64,000 nucleotides of DNA from Microlunatus flavus (GCF_900110855.1 NZ_FOFA01000005.1:62001-126000), one strand, 5' to 3'. Numbered from the stretch's first letter, positions 51,082-59,231 are shown. Program-made: numbers and translations. The notes: a model not told the origin generated them from the letters alone.

Positions 51082-52465
51082 GGTCGGACTCCTCCCGCCC
51101 GCGGCGTCCGGCCGGTTCGAGGCGACGCAGGTCGTCCACCACCACGTCGTGCGCGCTCTCCCCCGGCTCGCTCAGCGTCGGCGTGAACCGCAGCCGCTCG
51201 ACCCGGTGGCCGTCGACCCGCTCGACGCGCAGCACGCCCTGGTCGAGGTCGACCTCGTCGCCGACCTCGGGGATGCGGTCGAGGGCGTCGGTGACGAAGC
51301 CCGCCACCGTCTCGTACTCGTCGTCGGCCGGGACCTTGATCGCCGTACGCTCCAGGAGCTCGTCGGGGCGCAGCGTGGCGTCGAAGACGATCGCGCGGCC
51401 GTCGCGGACGAGCCCGGTGCCGGTGCGGTCGTGCTCGTCGCGCAGGTCGCCGACGAGCTCCTCCACGAGGTCCTCCAGCGTCACCAACCCGTCCGTGCCG
51501 CCGTACTCGTCGGTCACCACGGCGATCTGGTAGCCGCCGCGGCGCAGCAGCCCGAGCAGCGTGTCGACGCCCATCGAGCGGGGCACGAACAGCGGCTCCG
51601 CGGCCAGGTCGGCGGCGCGCACGTCGCCCCGCGACGGCGCCGGGACGGCGAAGGCCTGCTTGACGTGGACGACTCCGTGGACGTCGTCGGCGTCCTCGCC
51701 GATCACCGGGAAGCGGGAGAAGCCGGAGCGCTGGGCCAGCGCGACGACGTCGGCCGCGCTGTCGTCGAGGCGCACCTTGACCATCCGGACCCGCGGCGTC
51801 ATGACGTCCTCCGCGGAGTGCTCGGAGAAGCGCAGGGTGCGGCTCAGCAGCGTGGCGTGGTCGGCGTCCAGCAGACCCTCCAGCGCGGAGCGGCGAACGA
51901 GCGAGCTCAGCTCCTCCGCGCTGCGCGCCCCCGACAGCTCCTCCTTCGGCTCGACGCCGAGGGCCCGGATGATCCGGTTCGCGGTGCCGTTGAACAGCGC
52001 GATCAGGGGCCGGAAGACCATCGTGAAGACGGTCTGGAAGCCGATGACGACGCGGGCCGTGCGCACCGGCAGCGCGAGGGCGAAGTTCTTGGGCACGAGC
52101 TCGCCCAGCACCATCGACAGCAGCGTGGCCACCCCGACGCCGACGATCGTGCCGACCAGGGGCACGCTCCCCGACGGCAGGCCGAGCGCACGGAGCGGCG
52201 CAGCCAGCAGGCGGCTGATCGCCGGCTCCATCGTGAAGCCGGTGAGCAGCGTGGTCAGGGTGATGCCCAGCTGCGCGCCGGAGAGGTGCGTCGAGGTGAT
52301 CTTGAGGGCGTTGATCGTGAGACCGAGGCCCTTCTCACCGCGGGCCTGGCGCGCCTCGAGGTCGTTGCGGTCCAGGTTCACCAGGGCGAACTCCGAGGCC
52401 ACGAAGAAGCCGGTGCCCACGGTCAGCACCAGGCCGACGAGCACCCAGACCAGGTCAAGCGCCAT
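51074..52465 (-). CDS. CNNM/CBS/CorC_HlyC domain protein (full length)
   Basis: A 463-residue paralogue of the next gene with all three parts: CNNM membrane domain (GTGFFVASEFALVNLDR, VLGELVPKNFALAL), CBS pair (DVMTPRVRMVKVRLD, FSRFPVIGEDADDVHGVVHVK, DEYGGTDGLVTLEDLVEELVGDL) and CorC_HlyC domain (residues ~360-440). The two form a tandem pair that probably assembles as a heterodimeric divalent-metal transporter. ATG 52465 is taken; longer frames upstream run antisense through the vWA gene. Confidence 0.92.
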   Translation of the reverse strand: MALDLVWVLVGLVLTVGTGFFVASEFALVNLDRNDLEARQARGEKGLGLTINALKITSTHLSGAQLGITLTTLLTGFTMEPAISRLLAAPLRALGLPSGSVPLVGTIVGVGVATLLSMVLGELVPKNFALALPVRTARVVIGFQTVFTMVFRPLIALFNGTANRIIRALGVEPKEELSGARSAEELSSLVRRSALEGLLDADHATLLSRTLRFSEHSAEDVMTPRVRMVKVRLDDSAADVVALAQRSGFSRFPVIGEDADDVHGVVHVKQAFAVPAPSRGDVRAADLAAEPLFVPRSMGVDTLLGLLRRGGYQIAVVTDEYGGTDGLVTLEDLVEELVGDLRDEHDRTGTGLVRDGRAIVFDATLRPDELLERTAIKVPADDEYETVAGFVTDALDRIPEVGDEVDLDQGVLRVERVDGHRVERLRFTPTLSEPGESAHDVVVDDLRRLEPAGRRGREESDHG

Positions 52466-52603
52466 GACGCACACCGTTCGGGAGGCGGGCGGGCGTGGGC
52501 GGCGCGGGGTCGTCCATGGTGGGCCCACCCTACGCGGCCGCCCGCCCGGGACCCCGCTCATCGCATACTGAGGGTCCGCACCCGGCGACGAAGAGGGAGC
52601 ACG

Positions 52604-53908
52604 ATGGCGGAGTTCGCCGCGACCGTCTACCAGAACGAGTTCCTGCCCGAGGGCGGGACGGACGTGAACGCGATCGTCACGGTGACCTGCTCGCAGGCCG
52701 GCGCTGCCGGAGGTGCGGCGCCGACCGGCTCCGGGGACGCCGGCGAGATCATCATCGTCGACACCTCGGGCTCGATGGGGCGGACGCGGCTGGAGGCGGC
52801 CAAGCAGGCGGCCGACGCCGCGATCGACCAGATCGCCGACGGGACGTGGTTCGCGGTCGTGGCCGGCACGCACCAGGCCTACCTCGCCTACCCCGTCGTG
52901 CGTACCGGTACCGGGATGGTGGTGATGGACGCCGGCCACCGCTACCAGGCCCACCAGGCCGTCCAGCAGTTCCGGGCCGACGGCGGCACGGCGATGGGCA
53001 CCTGGCTGACGCTCGCGGCCCGGCTCTTCGACTCCGTGCAGGCCGGCTTCGGCGGCGCGCTGGCCAAGCGGCACGCGATCCTGCTGACCGACGGCGAGAA
53101 CCACAACGAGACCCCCGAGCAGCTCAGCGCGGCGATCGCCGGCGTCGCCGGACGGTTCCAGTGCGACTGCCGCGGAGTCGGCACCGACTGGCAGGTCGCC
53201 GAGGTGCGCCGGATCGCGCAGGCCCTGCTCGGGACGGTCGACATCGTCCCCGAGCCGAGCCAGCTGCAGGCCGAGTTCGCCTCGCTGATGCAGGCGTCCA
53301 TGGCCCGCGGCGTCGCGGCCGCCGAGCTGCGGGTCTGGACGCCGCAGGGCGCGCAGCTGCTGTTCGTGCGGCAGGTCTCCCCCTCGGTCGAGGACCTCAC
53401 GGCCCGCCGGACCGACGTCAACGCGCTGACCGGCTCCTACCCGACCGGGTCGTGGGGCGACGAGTCGCGCGACTACCACGTCGCCGTACGCCTGCCGGCC
53501 AAGTCGCTCGGGCAGGAGCAGCTCGCCGCGCGGGTGCAGCTCGCGCTCGGGCCCGACGTCGTCGCCCAGGGGCTGGTCAAGGCGCGCTGGTCCGACGACG
53601 AGGGCCTCACCACCCGCATCAACCCCGAGGTCGCCCACTACACCGGCCAGACCGAGCTCGCCGACGCCATCCAGCAGGGGCTCGCCGCCAAGGCGGCGGG
53701 CGACGACGCGACCGCGACGACCCGCCTGGGCCGTGCCGTGCAGCTCGCCGAGGCGACGGGCAACGCGGAGGCGACCACGCGGCTGCGCAAGGTCGTCGAC
53801 ATCGACGACCCGGGCACCGGCACCGTCCGGCTGCGCCGCGACATCGCCAAGGCCGACGAGATGGCGCTCGACACCGCCTCCACCAAGACGACGAGGATCC
53901 GGCCGTGA
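52604..53908 (+). CDS. vWA (TerY-like) domain protein
   Basis: A 434-residue cytosolic vWA protein with a complete metal-ion-dependent adhesion site: DTSGSMG at residue 53, the Thr in GGTAMGTWL near 128, and LLTDGENHN near 160. A second beta-rich domain (~245-350) and a helical region follow. The last ~15 residues (MALDTASTKTTRIRP) are Thr-rich and basic, resembling a kinase-substrate tail. vWA, PP2C and kinase genes together are the hallmark of TerY-P triads. Its stop overlaps the FHA gene start by 4 bp. AGAGGGA precedes the ATG. Confidence 0.9.
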   Translation: MAEFAATVYQNEFLPEGGTDVNAIVTVTCSQAGAAGGAAPTGSGDAGEIIIVDTSGSMGRTRLEAAKQAADAAIDQIADGTWFAVVAGTHQAYLAYPVVRTGTGMVVMDAGHRYQAHQAVQQFRADGGTAMGTWLTLAARLFDSVQAGFGGALAKRHAILLTDGENHNETPEQLSAAIAGVAGRFQCDCRGVGTDWQVAEVRRIAQALLGTVDIVPEPSQLQAEFASLMQASMARGVAAAELRVWTPQGAQLLFVRQVSPSVEDLTARRTDVNALTGSYPTGSWGDESRDYHVAVRLPAKSLGQEQLAARVQLALGPDVVAQGLVKARWSDDEGLTTRINPEVAHYTGQTELADAIQQGLAAKAAGDDATATTRLGRAVQLAEATGNAEATTRLRKVVDIDDPGTGTVRLRRDIAKADEMALDTASTKTTRIRP

Positions 53909-54660
53909 GCCCCGACCTGCACCGCTGCCCCAACGGCCACTTCACGAGCGCCGCCGACTACTGCGACGTCTGCGGTGCCCCCGTCGACGCGGGTGCACCG
54001 GCCACGGGAGGGTCCGCGCCCGAGGCAGCGGTCCCCGCGGCCGCCGCGCTCGAGCCCTGCCCCAGCTGCGGCACCCCGCACGGCCCGGACGCGCTCTTCT
54101 GCGAGGGCTGCGGCTACGACTTCACGACCGGGGCCATGCCGCGTCCGCTCGACCCGCCCGAGGGCGTGGCCGTGACCGCGGACGTCCCGCCGGAGGACCC
54201 GGACGCGTCCGGCCTGCCCGACGTCGCCGCCCCGGCCCCCGTGCCGCGCTGGGTGGTCGAGGTCTGGGTCGACCCGGACTGGTACGCCGAGTCGCAGGGC
54301 CCCGACCCGCTCCCGACCTCCGGACCGCCCCGCACCGTCGTGCTCACGGGCCGCTCGGCGCTGGTCGGGCGCCCCTCCGCGAGCCGGAACATCCACCCCG
54401 ACGTCGACTGCGCCGACGACACCGGCGTCAGCCGCCGGCACGCCCAGGTGACGACCGACGGGACGCGCTTCTTCGTCGAGGACCTCGAGTCGGCCAACGG
54501 GACGTTCGTGGCGCCGTCCGGCGGCCCCCTGCCGCAGCAGCCGGTCGGTGTGGGCGCCAAGCACGAGCTCGGCGCCGACGACCGCGTCTACGTCGGCGCG
54601 TGGACCAGGCTCGTGGTGCGACCGGCGACCGAGGACGAGGGCACCGACCAGGCCGGCTGA
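53905..54660 (+). CDS. FHA domain protein with N-terminal zinc ribbons
   Basis: A 251-residue protein. Two zinc ribbons (CPNGHFTSAADYCDVCG near 8-24; CPSCGTPHGPDALFCEGCG near 52-70), an acidic Pro-rich linker, then a C-terminal FHA domain with the phosphothreonine-binding residues: LVGRPSASRN near 153, GVSRRHAQV near 172 and ESANGTFV near 197. It should read phospho-Thr marks made by PknG. It lacks the N-terminal ETTS-like phosphosite of GarA, so it is not a simple GarA orthologue. It is coupled to the vWA gene by GTGA. Confidence 0.92.
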   Translation: MSPDLHRCPNGHFTSAADYCDVCGAPVDAGAPATGGSAPEAAVPAAAALEPCPSCGTPHGPDALFCEGCGYDFTTGAMPRPLDPPEGVAVTADVPPEDPDASGLPDVAAPAPVPRWVVEVWVDPDWYAESQGPDPLPTSGPPRTVVLTGRSALVGRPSASRNIHPDVDCADDTGVSRRHAQVTTDGTRFFVEDLESANGTFVAPSGGPLPQQPVGVGAKHELGADDRVYVGAWTRLVVRPATEDEGTDQAG

Positions 54661-54792
54661 GCCGCGAGCCCGCGGACGGGGCGGTCCGGCTCCGCCGGTC
54701 GCGAACACGTCCGTGGTCGTTCGGTGCGGTGTGGCAGCGTGGGGCTCCGGCGCCGGGGGTCCACCCCGTACGCCCCTGACGCAGGAGGACTC

Positions 54793-55014
54793 GTGGAGAT
54801 CAAGGTCGGCATCCAGTACGTGAACCGCGAGGTCACCGTCGAGACCGACGACAGCGCCGCCGACGTGGAGAAGGCGTTCAACGACGCCGTCTCCGGCGGT
54901 TCCGTGCTGACGCTCACCGACACCCGTGGCCGCAAGGTCATGGTTCCCGGCGACAAGATCGCCTACATCGAGCTCGGCGAGGAGAACGCCCGCCGCGTCG
55001 GCTTCGGGATCTGA
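54793..55014 (+). CDS. DUF3107 family protein
   Basis: A 73-residue protein: MEIKVGIQYVNREVTVETD, then GRKVMVPGDKIAYIELGEE. This matches DUF3107, a small ATP-binding-like actinobacterial family of unknown role (TB9.4/Rv3208A type). GTG 54793 has AGGAGG upstream. It is followed by the ferritin-like and DEAD helicase genes, as in mycobacteria (from memory), marking return to conserved backbone. Confidence 0.92.
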   Translation: MEIKVGIQYVNREVTVETDDSAADVEKAFNDAVSGGSVLTLTDTRGRKVMVPGDKIAYIELGEENARRVGFGI

Positions 55015-55047
55015 CCGCCCGCCTCGACCTCCGGCGGGGTGGTCGGC

Positions 55048-55704
55048 TCAGGGCTGCAGGCCCAGCCTCCGCATCCGGGCGGCGTGGTTCTCGACCAGCC
55101 GTGAGAACGTGCGGTTGACCGCGACCACGTCGGCCCCCTCGCCGCCCATCAGCAGCGCGGTGAGGCCGGCGCGGTCGACGGCGACGCGCTGGGCCTGGCT
55201 GAGCGCCTCCCCCACCAGCCGGCGGCCCCACAGCGCGAGCCGGCCGGCGACGCGGGGGTCGGCCTCGATGCCGGCGCGGACGTGGGAGACCACGAAGTCG
55301 TCGTGGGCCGAGTCCGACAGCACGTCCTCGACGAGCGCGCGGGTCGCGCCGTCGACGTGCACGGCCACCTCGCCGTAGAAGTCGTCGGCGAAGCCGCTGC
55401 CGACGTAGACCCACATCAGGCCCTCGAGCCAGTCCTTGGGCCGGGTGTGCGCGTGGAAGTCGTCGAAGGCCCGGTGGAACGGCGTCATCGCCTCCGTCAG
55501 GTCGGTCCCGAGCGCGGCCAGGCGGTCGCGCACCCGCTCGAGGTGGTCGACCTGGCGCCCGGCGATGGTCGCGAGCGTCACCTTGTCGGCCAGGGTCGGG
55601 GCCCCGGCGCCGTCCTGCGCGAGCCGCTCGAAGGCCGTGAGCGCCCCATAGGCGATCGCCCCGAGCAGGTCGACGGTGCCGGCGTCGTGGAGTGGGTCTG
55701 CCAT
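55048..55704 (-). CDS. Ferritin-like fold protein
   Basis: A 218-residue all-helical protein of the actinobacterial ferritin-like group related to MiaE. Helix 1 carries an acidic residue in AYGALTAFERLAQD near residue 23. DHLERVRDRL near 53 (E-x-x-H-like region) and DDFYGEVAVHVDG and DDFVVSHVRAG carry further candidate iron ligands. The function is unknown. It is divergent from the DEAD helicase with only 22 bp to the ATG at 55727, which casts doubt on that helicase start. Confidence 0.85.
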   Translation of the reverse strand: MADPLHDAGTVDLLGAIAYGALTAFERLAQDGAGAPTLADKVTLATIAGRQVDHLERVRDRLAALGTDLTEAMTPFHRAFDDFHAHTRPKDWLEGLMWVYVGSGFADDFYGEVAVHVDGATRALVEDVLSDSAHDDFVVSHVRAGIEADPRVAGRLALWGRRLVGEALSQAQRVAVDRAGLTALLMGGEGADVVAVNRTFSRLVENHAARMRRLGLQP

Positions 55705-55726
55705 GCCCGCAGCCTAATGACGGGGG

Positions 55727-57625
55727 ATGTGGTACCGGACGGCTAGACTGGGCGCCACAGGCGTCACAACCGACGCCGCTGGCCGCCGGCCCTGGCACCG
55801 CGACATCCTCGCGTCGTGCTGGCTGCGTGGCCACCCGCAGACTCTCAGGACAGGCGAGACGCTGAACACGCAGACCGACAGCACGAGCACGCAGGACGAG
55901 GTCCTCGACGACCTGGGCACCGCCCTCGACCTCCAGGACGACGAGAGCGGCACCGGCATCGCGCCGACCGACGAGTCGCTCGCCGCGGCCGAGGAGGCCG
56001 ACGACGCCGACGCCGGGCTCGGGCCGGTGCCCGTGCAGCAGACCTTCGCCGACCTCGGCGTCGAGGGCCTGATCGTCGAGGCGCTCGAGCAGGTCGGCAT
56101 CGTCCACCCGTTCCCGATCCAGTCGATGGCCATCCCGATCGCGTTGTCCGGCACCGACATGATCGGCCAGGCGCGCACCGGCACCGGCAAGACGCTGGCC
56201 TTCGGCATCACGATGCTGCAGCGCTCCGTCGCCCCCGGCGAGCCCGGCTACGACGAGCTCGCCAAGCCGGGCGCCCCGCAGGGCCTGGTCGTCTGCCCGA
56301 CCCGTGAGCTCGCCAGCCAGGTGAGCAAGGACCTGTCGACGGCCGCCGCCCTGCGCGGCCTCCGCGTCCTGACCATCTACGGCGGCGTCGGCTACGACAC
56401 CCAGATCGACACCCTCAAGGCCGGCGTGGACGTCGTCGTCGGCACGCCCGGGCGCCTCCTCGACCTCGCCGACCGCCGCGCGCTCGACCTGTCGCGCATC
56501 AAGACGCTCGTGCTCGACGAGGCCGACGAGATGCTCGACCTCGGCTTCCTGCCCGACGTCGAGCGGCTGCTGGCCAAGACCCCGGCCTCGCGCCAGACGA
56601 TGCTCTTCTCCGCGACGATGCCCTCGGCGATCGTCACCCTCGCGCGTCGCCACCTCGAGCACCCGGTCAACATCCGCGCCGAGTCCGCCGACGACGAGAC
56701 CACGGTCCCTGCGACGGCGCAGTTCGTCTACCAGGCGCACATGCTCGACAAGCCCGAGGTCGTCGCCCGCATCCTGCAGGCGCAGGACCGCGGCCGGGTC
56801 ATGATCTTCAGCCGCACCAAGCGCTCCGCGCAGCGGCTCACCGACGACCTCGTCGAGCGCGGCTTCGACGCCACCTCCATCCACGGCGACCTCAACCAGG
56901 TCGCGCGGGAGAAGGCCCTGAAGCGCTTCCGCGAGGGCAAGGTCGACGTCCTCGTCGCCACCGACGTCGCCGCCCGCGGCATCGACGTCACCGGCGTCAC
57001 GCACGTGATCAACTACGAGTGCCCCGACGACGAGAAGACCTACGTGCACCGCATCGGTCGCACGGGTCGCGCCGGCGCCTCGGGCATCGCGATCACCTTC
57101 GTCGACTGGGCCGACCAGACGCGCTGGAAGGTCATCAACAACGCGCTCGGGCTGCCCTTCGAGACGCCGGAGGAGACCTACTCCACCTCCGCGCACCTCT
57201 TCCACGACCTCGGCATCGACCCGTCGGTCAAGGGCCGGATCGTCGACCCGGCGCCCGTGCCCGAGGCGAAGCGCGAGCCCCGCGAGGGCGGGCGTGGTCC
57301 GCGCCGCCGCGGCGGGCAGGACGGCGCCGAGGCCTCGAGCGAGGGTTCGGGTCCGGGCAAGAGCCGCGGGCGCCGGCGGCTGCGCAACGGCGTGCCGGTC
57401 GACGGTGCCGCCGAGGCCGTGACCACGACGACGGCAGATGCGGCGGCGGAGGCTCCGGCCCCCGTCGAGTCGTCCAGCCCGACGGACGGCCCGGCGGTCG
57501 AGGGCGAGGGCGCTGCGCCCAAGCGCCGTCGTCGCCGCCGCGGTGGTCGCGGGCGCGGCCCGCAGGACGGTACCGGCGCCGGTGGCGACGCGGGCAGCGA
57601 GCCGAGCGCGAGCGTCGAGGCCTGA
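55727..57625 (+). CDS. DEAD-box ATP-dependent RNA helicase
   Basis: A protein of up to 632 residues. From the Q motif TFADLGVEGLIVEALEQVGIVHPFPIQ in order: motif I ARTGTGKT near 150, PTRELA, GTPGRLLD, DEADEML near 265, SAT, ARGIDV and HRIGRTGRAG near 440. A long basic, disordered C-terminal tail (KRRRRRRGGRGRG) binds RNA. It probably unwinds structured RNA or assists ribosome assembly. The only in-frame ATG (55727) lies just 22 bp from the divergent gene and before a TAGACT -10-like box at 55743. A downstream non-ATG start, for example CTG 55862, is more credible, and the first ~45 residues may be untranslated. Confidence 0.92.
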   Translation: MWYRTARLGATGVTTDAAGRRPWHRDILASCWLRGHPQTLRTGETLNTQTDSTSTQDEVLDDLGTALDLQDDESGTGIAPTDESLAAAEEADDADAGLGPVPVQQTFADLGVEGLIVEALEQVGIVHPFPIQSMAIPIALSGTDMIGQARTGTGKTLAFGITMLQRSVAPGEPGYDELAKPGAPQGLVVCPTRELASQVSKDLSTAAALRGLRVLTIYGGVGYDTQIDTLKAGVDVVVGTPGRLLDLADRRALDLSRIKTLVLDEADEMLDLGFLPDVERLLAKTPASRQTMLFSATMPSAIVTLARRHLEHPVNIRAESADDETTVPATAQFVYQAHMLDKPEVVARILQAQDRGRVMIFSRTKRSAQRLTDDLVERGFDATSIHGDLNQVAREKALKRFREGKVDVLVATDVAARGIDVTGVTHVINYECPDDEKTYVHRIGRTGRAGASGIAITFVDWADQTRWKVINNALGLPFETPEETYSTSAHLFHDLGIDPSVKGRIVDPAPVPEAKREPREGGRGPRRRGGQDGAEASSEGSGPGKSRGRRRLRNGVPVDGAAEAVTTTTADAAAEAPAPVESSSPTDGPAVEGEGAAPKRRRRRRGGRGRGPQDGTGAGGDAGSEPSASVEA

Positions 57626-57633
57626 CCACGTGA

Positions 57634-57659
57634 GGGGCTCCGCCGCCGGGCGGGGCCCC
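57634..57659. terminator. Hairpin between DEAD helicase and sortase genes
   Basis: An 11-bp stem, GGGGCTCCGCC (57634-57644) with GGCGGGGCCCC (57649-57659), has one G-T wobble and a 4-base loop. It lies between the convergent stops and probably works in both directions. Confidence 0.7.
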
Positions 57660-57663
57660 GTCC

Positions 57664-58311
57664 TCAGCGCGCGAGGCCCTTCGGGGTCGCGGTGACGACC
57701 ACGTTGCTGTCGTAGCCGCCGGCCCCGCGCCGGTACTGCCCGCCGCAGGTGATGAGGACCAGGTGCGGGTCGCCGGTCTGGTCGAACGCGGCGCTGCCGG
57801 TCGCCAGCGCGTCCTTCTTGATCGTCTTCACCGACCGCACCGTGTACGCCAGGTGGTGCCCGTCGGGACCGCGCAGCGTGACGGTGTCCCCCTCGTGCAC
57901 GGACAGCAGCCGCGCGAAGAAGCCGAGGCCCTCCGTGGCCGAGTCCACGTGACCGGCGACGACGGTGTTGCCGAAGGGGTCGCCCGCCCGGGCGCTGCCG
58001 TCCCACCAGCCGACGTGCTGCACCTCTTCGGGGACCTGCAGCTCGCCGTCCCTGGTCGCCGCCGGCTGCACCGGCGCGGAGGCCCCGCCCGGCAGGTCGA
58101 CGCGGACGGGGACGAAGGTGACCCGGTTGCTCGCCGCCGGCGAGCCGACCGAGGCCGGCGGGGCGGGCGCGTCGGCGGGGCTGCTCGACGGACCCGCCGG
58201 GACCGCTGCCGGCACCGGGCTGCTGGCGGTGCTGCCCGCCTCGCAGCCGGCCAGGCCCAGCGTGACGACCAGCGCGACGCCCGCCGCCGGCGTACGGAGG
58301 CTCCCCCTCAA
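57664..58311 (-). CDS. Class F sortase (lipoprotein-like N-terminus)
   Basis: A 215-residue protein. A short basic N-terminus and hydrophobic stretch end in lipobox LAGC near residue 23, followed by a Pro/Ala/Ser linker. The sortase domain has catalytic His in VVAGHVDSATEGLGFF near 120, Cys in LVLITCGG near 185 and the following Arg in GQYRRGAGGYDSN. All three residues are present. Class F sortases are typical of actinobacteria and have largely unknown substrates. The start appears to be TTG 58311, overlapping the stop of the upstream DUF4397 gene (TTGA). Confidence 0.87.
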   Translation of the reverse strand: MRGSLRTPAAGVALVVTLGLAGCEAGSTASSPVPAAVPAGPSSSPADAPAPPASVGSPAASNRVTFVPVRVDLPGGASAPVQPAATRDGELQVPEEVQHVGWWDGSARAGDPFGNTVVAGHVDSATEGLGFFARLLSVHEGDTVTLRGPDGHHLAYTVRSVKTIKKDALATGSAAFDQTGDPHLVLITCGGQYRRGAGGYDSNVVVTATPKGLAR

Positions 58312-59075
58312 CGAGTGAGCTTGGCCAGGAAGCGGACGACCCCGGCCGCCTCACCACCCGTGCCGGTGTCGACCTTCTTGGGCCGCTCGGATCCCGACGA
58401 GCCCGCGGCGAGGACGTGCACCGCGACGTTCATCGTGTTGTTCTCCGGGTCGCCGAGGGCGTAGACGCGGTTCACGGCCCCGCCCTTGACGGTGAGGCTG
58501 ACCGGGCCGAGGTAGATCGGCGACTTCTTGCCCGTCGGCGTGATCGCGACCTTGTAGGTGGCGACCGGGACCGTCAGATTCAGCGACTGGCCGTTGGCGA
58601 TGTCGGAGAAGAGAACCTTGCCGTTGACCCGGATGTCGGCGGCCGGAACGGTCGCGGTGTGCGCGACGACGAGCTCGGCCTTGCCGCGCGGGACCGCGGA
58701 GGTGTCGTTCCGGAAGACGGTGACGGTCGGGTCGGTCGAGCCGCCCGCGGGCAGGTGCACGACGACGTCCCAGCTGGAGCGGGCCTTGACGTCGAAGGAG
58801 CGGCTGAGCAGCTGGTCCCCGCCGTCGCTGAAGCTGATCTTGCGCGAGCCCGGCTTGACCTTGAAGGGCCCGACCACGGCGGCGGTCTTCACGCCCTTGG
58901 CGACCGTACGGCCGTCGACGGTCACGTCCACCGTGCGACCGGGCAGGCCCTGGACGACGTAGACGCTGGCCGTGCCGGCGGCGAAGCTCGGTCCGGCGGT
59001 CAGGCCCGCGAGCCCCACGGTGGCGCCGAGGAGCACCACGAGCGTGAGCAGGCGGCGCAGAGCGCGTGCAGTCAT
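58308..59075 (-). CDS. Secreted DUF4397 domain protein
   Basis: A 255-residue exported protein. The signal peptide (RALRRLLTLVVLLGATVGLAGL, cleavage likely after SFA near residue 33) is followed by a DUF4397 beta-rich region (SVYVVQGLPGRTVDVTVDGRTVA, LVVAHTATVPAADIRVNGKVLFSDIANGQ order). The C-terminus has no LPxTG motif or membrane anchor. ATG 59075 follows GGGGGAC. It is coupled to the class F sortase gene, a frequent actinobacterial pairing, so the two probably act on the cell surface together, though this protein is not itself an obvious sortase substrate. Confidence 0.9.
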   Translation of the reverse strand: MTARALRRLLTLVVLLGATVGLAGLTAGPSFAAGTASVYVVQGLPGRTVDVTVDGRTVAKGVKTAAVVGPFKVKPGSRKISFSDGGDQLLSRSFDVKARSSWDVVVHLPAGGSTDPTVTVFRNDTSAVPRGKAELVVAHTATVPAADIRVNGKVLFSDIANGQSLNLTVPVATYKVAITPTGKKSPIYLGPVSLTVKGGAVNRVYALGDPENNTMNVAVHVLAAGSSGSERPKKVDTGTGGEAAGVVRFLAKLTR

Positions 59076-59231
59076 TGGACGTCCCCCCGAAGGTCCTTCG
59101 GCGCGAGCCCCCGCTGCACCGTGGGGCGAGGCTACAAGCCCGGTGATCATCCGCGCAGCCGCCCGGATATATCCGGTGGACGTTTCAAGCGCCCCTCAGG
59201 AAGCCTCCGCGCCGCGGGTAGCGTGGCGATC

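Noticed and set aside
54938-58357. Open frame of over 1,100 codons on the minus strand
   Set aside because: It runs antisense through the DEAD helicase and out of frame through the sortase and ferritin-like genes, all of which have clear motifs. Its composition is artefactual.
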